Part shown: in pieces, positions 1 to 5,675 of the stretch | How positions within the stretch are numbered: the stretch's first letter is position 1 | Layout: each line of letters starts with the position of its first letter | Assembly: GCA_002376325.1 (NCBI GenBank) | Contig: DFMR01000089.1 | Coordinates: 473-7,820 of the forward strand | Source: Proteobacteria bacterium UBA3588 | Lineage (GTDB): Bacteria > Pseudomonadota > Gammaproteobacteria > Thiohalomonadales > Thiohalomonadaceae | Reading direction: 5' to 3' | Length of the DNA: 7,348 nucleotides | Program-made: the position numbers and the translations under genes | The notes under the pieces: model-generated | Told to the model about the DNA's origin: nothing | The model's database searches: none | What the model saw: only the letters and a program-made list of their open reading frames with translations

Positions 1-412
1 TAACGCAAACATCTTCGCGATGCGTTGACAACGAAAAAAGCTGGTCTAGCCTTGCGCAAACAGAGCCTTGGCAATGACGTCCGACAATTGCCTGGCATAC
101 GGGCGACGTTGCAAACACGCTTGCGGAGACATGTGTCGACATAGACGCAAGGTTCGCTGTGAATATCATCCGTTCACGTATCGTCGTGCATGGAATACGC
201 CAAGCGCGTGACGATTTGATGACGGAACACCAACACCTGACATCCCATGCCTGGAGGCGGCGGACCTTGCGGCAAGGAAAGGAGACAACGTGAGTCGGGC
301 GACGCCGGCCGCCCGGCCCGGATGATAACGAACGTTGTAGGCAGAACGGTCGGCCAGTTCGGGACAGTCGGCACGATATCCCGAGTTCCATATCGACACA
401 GGAGGGTACGCA
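1..412. other. Non-coding left end with repeated TTGC/GCAA motifs
   Basis: I find no convincing protein-coding gene here; the open frames on either strand have no ribosome binding site or recognisable protein character. What can be seen: CCTTGC or its complement GCAAGG at 50-55, 147-152, 265-270 and 272-277, the last two forming a nearly continuous inverted repeat around G271. There is a perfect 8-base palindrome TTGCGCAA at 52-59 and an inverted pair GGCAAT (70-75) / ATTGCC (87-92). The heptamer AGCCTTG is repeated at 48-54 and 64-70. A purine-rich Shine-Dalgarno-like run (AAGGAAAGGAG, 274-284) precedes a GTG at 290, which opens only an 11-codon frame ending in TGA at 323-325. The region probably holds the promoter and leader of the membrane-protein gene starting at 413. 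Which motif matters cannot be told from one sequence. Confidence 0.6.
25..52 (+). promoter_or_regulatory. Possible sigma-70 promoter (weak)
   Basis: A perfect -35 hexamer TTGACA lies at 25-30. After a 16-base spacer comes TAGCCT at 47-52, which matches the -10 consensus at only three of six positions. An A-rich stretch (AAAAAA) sits in the spacer. If real, it would drive the gene at 413 through a leader of about 350 bases, which is long. A nearer promoter may exist that I did not recognise. Confidence 0.2.
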
Positions 413-1072
413 ATGGAAACAGCAATGGGTCACGAAGAAAAAATGATGGAGCGCACTATTGTCGGCGGTTCGAGCACCGAGGCGATCACCGGGGCGGCGG
501 CGGTGGTGCTGTCCGTTCTCGGTCTGGCGCACATCGCGCCGCATTTCATGATCGCGATCTCATCGATCGCACTGGGCGCGGCGTTGATCCTGGACGGGGC
601 TGCGATCTCGGCCGAGTATTCGCGCATACTCTCCGAAAGCGGCGGTGGCAGGGTCAGCACGATAGAACTGGGCGGAGGACTCGGCACCCAGATCGGCGGC
701 GGCGTCAGCGCCGTGGTGCTCGGGGTATTGGCGTTGTTGGGCGTCGCCTCCACCACGTTGATGGCGATCGCAGCCATCGTGCTCGGCGCCACCATGGTGT
801 TGAGCAGCGGCGTCAATTCCCGACTGAACGCGCTGAAGGTCGAGAAGTCCGGCGACCACGAAGTGGCCAAGCGCATCGCGCGCGAGGCGGTCATGGCGGC
901 CACCGGCACCGACATTCTGGTCGGCCTTGCCGCGAGCGTGCTCGGCATCCTGGCCCTGGTCGGCATCGCACCCCAGACGCTGATCCTGGTCGCGATGCTG
1001 GCACTCGGTGCCTCCGTGCTGCTCACCGGCGGCGCGCTCGTCGGCAAGATGCTCAGCATCTTCAGCGGCTGA
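413..1072 (+). CDS. Six-helix membrane protein with three internal repeats (HdeD/DUF308-like architecture)
   Basis: This is a 219-residue hydrophobic protein. The ATG at 413 follows GGAGG (401-405) with seven bases between, a near-ideal ribosome binding site. The protein has a short charged N-terminus (about 1-15) and then three copies of a 38-residue helical hairpin that align without gaps at residues 27-64, 97-134 and 171-208. Shared features are a Gly at position 1, V-L-[SG]-[VI]-L-[GA]-L in the first helix, Pro/Ser at position 17, and L-G-A at 28-30 in the second helix. Hydrophilic linkers at about 65-90 and 135-165 separate the copies, giving six predicted membrane segments. The two-helix hairpin repeated three times resembles the HdeD/DUF308 acid-resistance family in architecture, but I cannot confirm homology. 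No catalytic motif or signal peptide is visible. An efficient terminator follows at once, so it is probably a single-gene unit. The function is unknown; a role in envelope stress is only inference. Confidence 0.85.
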   Translation: METAMGHEEKMMERTIVGGSSTEAITGAAAVVLSVLGLAHIAPHFMIAISSIALGAALILDGAAISAEYSRILSESGGGRVSTIELGGGLGTQIGGGVSAVVLGVLALLGVASTTLMAIAAIVLGATMVLSSGVNSRLNALKVEKSGDHEVAKRIAREAVMAATGTDILVGLAASVLGILALVGIAPQTLILVAMLALGASVLLTGGALVGKMLSIFSG

Positions 1073-3227
1073 CACCGGCCAATGACCGGGGACGGCGCGC
1101 AGAGGGCGCCGTCCCCGTCGTTTTTTGTTGCGTCACCACCAACCGATGCCTGGCAGGTCGCGGCGCGAACCCGCGACCGGTCCCCGCTCCCTGGGGATGC
1201 GCTTTCACCGCCGGCACTGCATCCACCATCAGGGTCGCACCGCTCCAGCTAGACTTTTCCGCGCCCTTCGGCACGGCACGGCGCACCCGTCTGTGGCGCA
1301 ACGGAAGGAGCGCCTGCAACTGCGCCAACCCCCGATCATAACCGCCGCCGGTGCGCACAAAGCTCACCAGCGGCAGACGTTCCACGCGCAGCAGCGCCAC
1401 CGTTCCGACCCAAAGCGGCACGGCGCCGCGGCGCAGCGTCACCGCGGTCGGCCAGAGCCGCACGACCCACTGCTGGTCGGCGCGACCCCGGCGCTCATGC
1501 ACCATTACCAGCGCCTCGTCGCGTCCGTCGTGCAGTTGCGGCGTCACCGGCAGATCGACGAGCGCAGGATGGGGCAGCAACCAGCGCAGGGCGGTGCGCG
1601 CACCGAGCCGCAGTGGCGTGCGCCAGCCGGCCGCCGCCAGGGTCTGCCGCAGCTGCTGCAGCGTACCGGCCCACTGCACGTTCAGCGGCTGTTGCCGTTC
1701 CCCTTCCAGGTCCAGGCGATAGGCTGGCAGCTGACGCCAGGCGGACGCCCACCATTGTGCAGCGTCCATCTGCTGCACCGGCACGCGCACCGCATAACGC
1801 GCGAGGTCGGTACGGAACGCGGCGTGCGCGTGCCAGGCGAGCGCCGCCGCAAACACCGCCAGCGTCAGCTGCGGCAGAGCGCGGATTCGTTCATGGCTGC
1901 CCCGATGCCGTGCCCTGGCGATGGCCAGCAAAGCGACCCACGCGGTGCCGAGCCCGATGCCGGCAACCACGTCGGCCAGCCAGTGGGCACCGAGATAAAG
2001 CCGCGAGCAGGCGATACCCGCCACCAACAGCGATGCCAGCGCGTAGGGCATCCAGCGCCGGCGCGGGACGAACGACGGCGCGGCGAGCACCGCCAGGAAA
2101 CCGTAGATCACCGTGCTCAACGTGGTGTGGCCGCTGGGAAAACTGTAGGCATCGATCCCCGCGTAGATCGCCACCGGCCGCGGCATATGCAACGCCGCCT
2201 TGATCGCTATCACCGCCAGCGCACCGCAGCCGACCGCAGCCAGCCAATACCAGGCATCGCGCCACCTCCGCCGCCACAACAGCCAGGCGAACACCGCCAA
2301 CGTTACCGGAGCGGCGACGGCGACATCGCCCGCCTCGGTGAACAACGTCATGATCCGATCGCCGGTCGGCGTGCGCAGTTGCTGCAGCAGGTGATAGAAC
2401 GCCTGGCCGGCGTAGACCAACGGGTCGAGCGTCACCACGTCTTCCAGCACGCCGAAGAACAGCCAGCTGGCGGCGATCAGCAGCACCAGCCACAGCAGCA
2501 ACGGCCGCGATACCGGCCGCGCCGGATCCAGCAGATCGCCGACCAGCCAGGTGAGGCGCCGGTGGCGGCGTCCCCAGTGCAACAAAAGCGCCGTCCAGGC
2601 CCGGGCGTGCGGCTGAAACTGCCGATGGATGGCGCGTGCGCCCCACACCACCGCTACCACCAGCAACGTCAGCAACACCAATCCCAACGCCAACCGCGCG
2701 GCCACCTCGCCGGCCAGCGCCAAGGAGGCACCGAAAGCCATACCGATGAGCAGATGGAATGCCGCCCACGCCAGCGCCGACGGAATATCGTAGAGAACGA
2801 AGCGCCACGGCGGCACCGCCAGGATGCCGGCCACCACCGGCACCACCGGGCGCATCGGTCCGACAAACCGCGCCAGCAGGATGCTCTTGCCGCCGTGGCG
2901 CCGAAAGAACGCCTCGCCGCGGGCCAGCAGCCCGGGGCGTCGGCGCAGGTACCGCACACGGCTCAGCTGCTCCTGGTAGCGCTTCCCCAGCCAATAGCTG
3001 ACGCCGTCACCGAGCACCGCACCGCCGGCGGCCCAGGCGAAGATGATACGGAAGTCCAGTACGCCGATGCCGATCAGCGCCCCCGCCCCCAGTATCACCA
3101 CCGTCCCCGGCACCAGCATGCCGACGAAGGCCAGCGATTCGATACAGGCGACGGCCGCGACCACCGGCCCCGCCAGATGCGCATGAGCGGCGGCCCACTG
3201 GACCAGCATCATGACGGTGTCTTTCAT
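1062..3227 (-). CDS. DedA/VTT - PAP2 phosphatase - LssY C-terminal domain fusion membrane protein
   Basis: This 721-residue polytopic inner-membrane protein carries three domains. Residues about 1-200 are a DedA/VTT domain with the family signature R-F-V-G-P-x-R-x-x-x-P-x-x-A-G (120-134); the family is implicated in lipid scrambling and flippase activity. Residues about 245-440 are a PAP2 (type 2 phosphatidic acid phosphatase) domain with all three motifs intact: K-x6-R-P (K343, R350, P351), P-S-G-H (364-367) and S-R-x5-H-x3-D (R409, H415, D419). H367 and H415 are the expected catalytic histidines. Residues about 450-650 match the LssY-type C-terminal domain in context, including R-T-G-G-G-Y-D-R (625-632). 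The fusion suggests dephosphorylation of a polyprenyl or phospholipid phosphate coupled to its movement across the membrane; this is inferred. The ATG at 3227 was chosen because AGGGGA lies 5 bases upstream; the frame stays open 19 codons further but lacks such a site. The last ~70 residues are basic, low in complexity and run through the neighbour's terminator. Confidence 0.88.
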   Translation of the reverse strand: MKDTVMMLVQWAAAHAHLAGPVVAAVACIESLAFVGMLVPGTVVILGAGALIGIGVLDFRIIFAWAAGGAVLGDGVSYWLGKRYQEQLSRVRYLRRRPGLLARGEAFFRRHGGKSILLARFVGPMRPVVPVVAGILAVPPWRFVLYDIPSALAWAAFHLLIGMAFGASLALAGEVAARLALGLVLLTLLVVAVVWGARAIHRQFQPHARAWTALLLHWGRRHRRLTWLVGDLLDPARPVSRPLLLWLVLLIAASWLFFGVLEDVVTLDPLVYAGQAFYHLLQQLRTPTGDRIMTLFTEAGDVAVAAPVTLAVFAWLLWRRRWRDAWYWLAAVGCGALAVIAIKAALHMPRPVAIYAGIDAYSFPSGHTTLSTVIYGFLAVLAAPSFVPRRRWMPYALASLLVAGIACSRLYLGAHWLADVVAGIGLGTAWVALLAIARARHRGSHERIRALPQLTLAVFAAALAWHAHAAFRTDLARYAVRVPVQQMDAAQWWASAWRQLPAYRLDLEGERQQPLNVQWAGTLQQLRQTLAAAGWRTPLRLGARTALRWLLPHPALVDLPVTPQLHDGRDEALVMVHERRGRADQQWVVRLWPTAVTLRRGAVPLWVGTVALLRVERLPLVSFVRTGGGYDRGLAQLQALLPLRHRRVRRAVPKGAEKSSWSGATLMVDAVPAVKAHPQGAGTGRGFAPRPARHRLVVTQQKTTGTAPSARRPRSLAGVSR
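1087..1126 (+). terminator. Rho-independent terminator of the triplicated membrane protein gene
   Basis: A perfect 12-base-pair GC-rich stem (1087-1098 with 1106-1117, core GGGGACGGCGC) encloses a 7-base loop. The spacer TCG follows, then a T6 run at 1121-1126. It begins 14 bases after the stop codon at 1070-1072. There is no T-run on the opposite strand, so it should act only on rightward transcription. It lies inside the 3' end of the convergent DedA/PAP2 gene, encoding about residues 701-714 of that protein. Confidence 0.85.
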
Positions 3228-3238
3228 CCCGTTCCCCT
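3228..3238 (-). promoter_or_regulatory. Ribosome binding site fixing the start of the DedA/PAP2 gene
   Basis: Read on the minus strand, AGGGGA (3238-3233) is followed by five bases and the ATG at 3227. The frame extends upstream to an ATG at 3284, but the added 19 residues are polar, interrupt the hydrophobic N-terminus usual for DedA proteins, and have no comparable site. Confidence 0.7.
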
Positions 3239-3641
3239 GCCGACGGCCATAGCAGAGGCAAGCTCCGCTATCGCTCCGAATCACTCCGTATCGCGCCCTG
3301 TATAGAAGGGTATCAACCTGATCATTTTACGCCAGAGAGCTGCGGCGCAACTGCCGGAGGGCCGGGCGGGGCAGCACCTGCCCGACCGGCTTCCCTCGGG
3401 ACGTGCAGCAATCACCTCGCCGCATCTGCGCCAATAACAGGTCTCATCAGGCGCAGCGGAAAGTTCCTGGCCAATTCAAGTAAATAGTTCTCGCTATGTG
3501 GCGGCAATAGGTTTAGTCTCCGTTAAGCGACAGATTGTGGCATTGGCAGTTTTGGTTGTTCCTCTTGCAGCACCTCCCGAACCACCCGTTTCATTACCTG
3601 TACGCGACAACACTCAGTTCAATTTTATAAAGGTATATTTC
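3228..3641. other. Divergent intergenic region between the DedA/PAP2 gene and the cold-shock gene
   Basis: These 414 bases hold no credible gene but must contain two outward promoters. For the leftward gene, a possible -10 TAAAAT (minus strand, 3329-3324) is present, but its -35 is poor. A GC-rich hairpin at 3361-3390 has a 6-base-pair inner stem (GGGCAG, 3369-3374, with CTGCCC, 3378-3383) and GCCGG/CCGGC outer arms. It has no T-run and is not an obvious terminator. From about 3471 the base composition becomes more AT-rich than the surroundings, as expected for a cold-shock promoter and leader. I could not place a clear promoter for the cold-shock gene. Confidence 0.55.
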
Positions 3642-3845
3642 ATGGCTACAGGTACTGTTAAGTGGTTCAACGAGTCCAAAGGTTTTGGTTTCATCACCCA
3701 GGATGACGGCGGCGCGGACGTGTTCGTGCACTTCAACGCCATCCAGGGCACCGGTTTCAAGACCCTGGCCGAGGGTCAGGCGGTAAACTATGACGTGCAG
3801 AACGGCCCCAAGGGGCTGCAAGCCGGCAACGTCGTACCGCGCTAA
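3642..3845 (+). CDS. Cold-shock protein (CspA family)
   Basis: This 67-residue protein forms a single cold-shock domain, the usual length for the family. It binds single-stranded RNA and DNA and acts as a cytoplasmic RNA chaperone. The start M-A-T-G-T-V-K-W-F-N is diagnostic. RNP1 is K-G-F-G-F-I (13-18) and RNP2 is V-F-V-H-F (27-31), with all surface aromatics present. The ATG at 3642 was chosen because AAAGG (3629-3633) lies 8 bases upstream and it gives the canonical N-terminus; the open frame reaches back to 3498, but the extra 48 residues have no family match. A strong terminator follows 26 bases after the stop, so it is a single-gene unit. Cold induction cannot be judged from sequence. 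The paralogue (cspA, cspC, cspD and so on) cannot be assigned. Confidence 0.97.
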   Translation: MATGTVKWFNESKGFGFITQDDGGADVFVHFNAIQGTGFKTLAEGQAVNYDVQNGPKGLQAGNVVPR

Positions 3846-3871
3846 TACCCCATCGGTTCCAGCGATGAAAG

Positions 3872-3898
3872 AAACCCCGCCTCGGCGGGGTTTTTTTT
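3872..3898 (+). terminator. Rho-independent terminator of the cold-shock gene
   Basis: The stem is CCCCGC (3875-3880) with GCGGGG (3885-3890), a 4-base CTCG loop, and a T8 run at 3891-3898. The stem can be extended by three A-T pairs using A3872-A3874. On the minus strand the hairpin is followed by TTTCTTTC, so weak action in the other direction is possible. Confidence 0.93.
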
Positions 3899-4117
3899 GG
3901 CTCGGCGGCAGAATTTGTGGATACAGGAAGAGACTGCGCCAGGCCCGCGAAGAATGGGGTTCGGCAGGGGTACCCTTGGCGTTCTTTGGGTCTTGACGAG
4001 AGCAATGGTTTTTCTCGACGAAACAGCAACCCAGACCTCTCGCCAAGGTGCCGCGCTGCGATGTCCCTCGCGCTGTGTTATGGTGCGCCCGCCTCACCGG
4101 CCACCCCGAGATAACGA

Positions 4118-4798
4118 ATGAATCCCTGGAACCTGATCGACAGCAGCGAGATCCCCGCCGACGGCGGCGAACTGCGCCTCTACCGGCGCGGCGACGAGTA
4201 CTCGATCATGATCGTCGGCGGCGGCGAACTGATGAACAGCCGTATGCACGGCTCGGAGGACGCACTGGCCGAACTGGGCTGTCGCCACCTGGCCGGTCGG
4301 ACGCAGCCGCGGGTGTTGGTCGGCGGTCTTGGCATGGGCTTCACCCTGGCGGCGGCGCTGGGCCAAGTGGGGCCGGATGCTAAGGTGGTGGTCGCGGAGC
4401 TGGTACCGGCGGTGGTGCGGTGGAATCGCGACTATCTGGGGCCGTTCGCCGGCCACCCGCTGGACGACCCGCGCAGCACGGTCAGCGTCGGCGACGTAGC
4501 CGCGCTGTTGCGCAAAGAGCACGCCGCCTTCGACGCAATCCTGCTCGACGTGGACAACGGCCCCGAGGGACTGACTCACCGCGCAAACGACTGGCTCTAT
4601 TCGGTCGAAGGACTGGAAGCCGCCTTCGACGCCCTGCGCCCCGACGGCGTGCTGGCGGTCTGGTCGGCGGGACCGGACGATGCCTTCAGCGACCGGTTGC
4701 GCCGCGTCGGTTTCCTGGTCGACGTTAAACGGGTGCGGGCGCACCGCGCCGGCAAGGGCGCCTCACACGTCATCTGGCTCGCGCAACACAGCCATTAG
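4118..4798 (+). CDS. Spermidine-synthase-like protein (SAM-dependent methyltransferase fold)
   Basis: This 226-residue soluble protein has a Rossmann-type methyltransferase fold. Motif I is V-L-V-G-G-L-G-M-G (66-74), the acidic residue after strand beta-2 is E94 (V-A-E-L-V-P), G-D is at 125-126, and the motif after strand 4 is D-A-I-L-L-D-V-D-N-G-P-E-G (139-151). A short N-terminal beta region (about 15-40) precedes M-N-S-R-M-H-G-S-E (39-47). The layout matches the spermine/spermidine synthase superfamily, but the protein is shorter than true SpeE (about 280 residues). The D-x-x-D-P type active-site loop of aminopropyltransferases is replaced by D-V-D-N-G-P. Related short proteins are often annotated spermidine synthase in proteobacteria; polyamine synthesis is therefore doubtful, and the real substrate is unknown. 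The ATG at 4118 has a weak GAG (4108-4110) as ribosome binding site. No operon partner is evident. Confidence 0.85.
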   Translation: MNPWNLIDSSEIPADGGELRLYRRGDEYSIMIVGGGELMNSRMHGSEDALAELGCRHLAGRTQPRVLVGGLGMGFTLAAALGQVGPDAKVVVAELVPAVVRWNRDYLGPFAGHPLDDPRSTVSVGDVAALLRKEHAAFDAILLDVDNGPEGLTHRANDWLYSVEGLEAAFDALRPDGVLAVWSAGPDDAFSDRLRRVGFLVDVKRVRAHRAGKGASHVIWLAQHSH

Positions 4799-4952
4799 CG
4801 TAAAGTGCCGATCCGCATACCGGCGCCCATGCAGCCGGCGGCTGCGACGCCGGCCAAAACTCCGGCTCATCGAAGATCGCGGCGACGACCCCCGCCTTAG
4901 CGCCGATACCCTCGTTGCCGCCGCCCGACACCGCGCATTTCGAACCGTGGGC

Positions 4953-5666
4953 TCACAGCAGCATGCGCGGAGGAAACAACAGGGCCTGCGGCAGCCGCTC
5001 GGCGTCGGATACTGCGGCCGCCAGCATCTCGTCGGTCTTGACCGGACCATAGTATTCGCACGCGCCGACATACATCATATGCAACAGCGCCTGCATCGAC
5101 TCGGGCGCATAGCTCCCGACCAGTCTGTTATCTGCATTGCGGATAAGCGAGGCGACCGCCACCTCGGCGCTCAGCGGCAGGCGCAACATGGAGAGATTCT
5201 CCAGCACATAACCGGTATACGACGGATACACCTGCGGGCCGTGACGGGCCAGGCGTCCGTTGAGCCCCGCAACGATCGTCTCCAGTACGACATTGGCCGG
5301 CGATCTCTCCGCAACCGGACTGCTGCCGCCGGGCTGTGGTGTGCCGTTGACGCGCCGGCGGTGCGCCAGCATCTCGTGCATCGGATCGGGTCCGAGGGCG
5401 GCGTCCCCCGGCTGCATGACCATAACCAGATTGCGATTGACGTCGTTGCGCCGTGCCGTCAGCGGCGGCGCGCTGCACAATGCGGCGATAAACCGGTGCA
5501 GCGACGCCGTCGGCTGCTGGGCGTGCTGCTCCTCCCATTCCCACAACGCCTGATACAGTGCGTCGCGTTTCATGAATGGTTGCAGGGCGGCGAACAAAAT
5601 GCGCCGCCTCCGCGCCTGCTGTTCGGGTTCCTGGGCAAGATTGTCGCTACTGTTCATGGCAGTCAT
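4953..5666 (-). CDS. Unrecognised 237-residue protein translationally coupled to amtB
   Basis: I do not recognise the family. The protein is soluble in appearance, with no signal peptide or membrane segment. Residues about 1-22 are polar and end in a basic run (R-R-R-R-I). Residues 23-65 look helical and include W-E-W-E-E-Q (42-47). Residues about 100-123 form a Gly/Pro/Ser-rich linker. Residues 124-230 look like a helical C-terminal domain with Y-P-S-Y-T-G-Y (147-153) and C-E-Y-Y-G-P-V-K (203-210). The ATG at 5666 shares ATGA with the amtB stop, and AGGA (5675-5672) lies five bases upstream, both favouring this start over the ATG three codons in (5657). It is the second gene of the amtB operon, the slot where a channel regulator might sit. 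A role in ammonium sensing or transport control is inferred only from position. No terminator was seen downstream. Confidence 0.8.
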   Translation of the reverse strand: MTAMNSSDNLAQEPEQQARRRRILFAALQPFMKRDALYQALWEWEEQHAQQPTASLHRFIAALCSAPPLTARRNDVNRNLVMVMQPGDAALGPDPMHEMLAHRRRVNGTPQPGGSSPVAERSPANVVLETIVAGLNGRLARHGPQVYPSYTGYVLENLSMLRLPLSAEVAVASLIRNADNRLVGSYAPESMQALLHMMYVGACEYYGPVKTDEMLAAAVSDAERLPQALLFPPRMLL

Positions 5667-5675
5667 TCCCTTCCT
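5663..5675 (-). promoter_or_regulatory. ATGA stop-start overlap and internal ribosome binding site
   Basis: On the minus strand, AGGAAGGG (5675-5668) lies inside the last codons of amtB and directly precedes ATGA (5666-5663). That sequence holds the start of the downstream gene and the TGA of amtB. This arrangement is typical of translational coupling and implies similar expression of both proteins. Confidence 0.8.

Noticed and set aside
247..1341. A long rightward frame overlapping the membrane-protein gene
   Set aside because: Its product is Arg/Gly/His-rich, typical of the wrong frame in GC-rich DNA, and it conflicts with a gene that has an ideal ribosome binding site and repeated helices.
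1125..3305. A long plus-strand frame opposite the DedA/PAP2 gene
   Set aside because: The product is rich in His, Arg and Gln with no domain signal, while the minus-strand frame holds all DedA and PAP2 motifs.
3498..3641. A 48-residue N-terminal extension of the cold-shock protein
   Set aside because: The extension has no family match, and the ATG at 3642 has its own ribosome binding site and gives the canonical cold-shock N-terminus.
4831..4845. Hairpin GCAGCC-GGC-GGCTGC between the two convergent genes, as a possible shared terminator
   Set aside because: There is no T-run on either strand, the loop is only three bases, and it lies about 110 bases past the end of the minus-strand gene.
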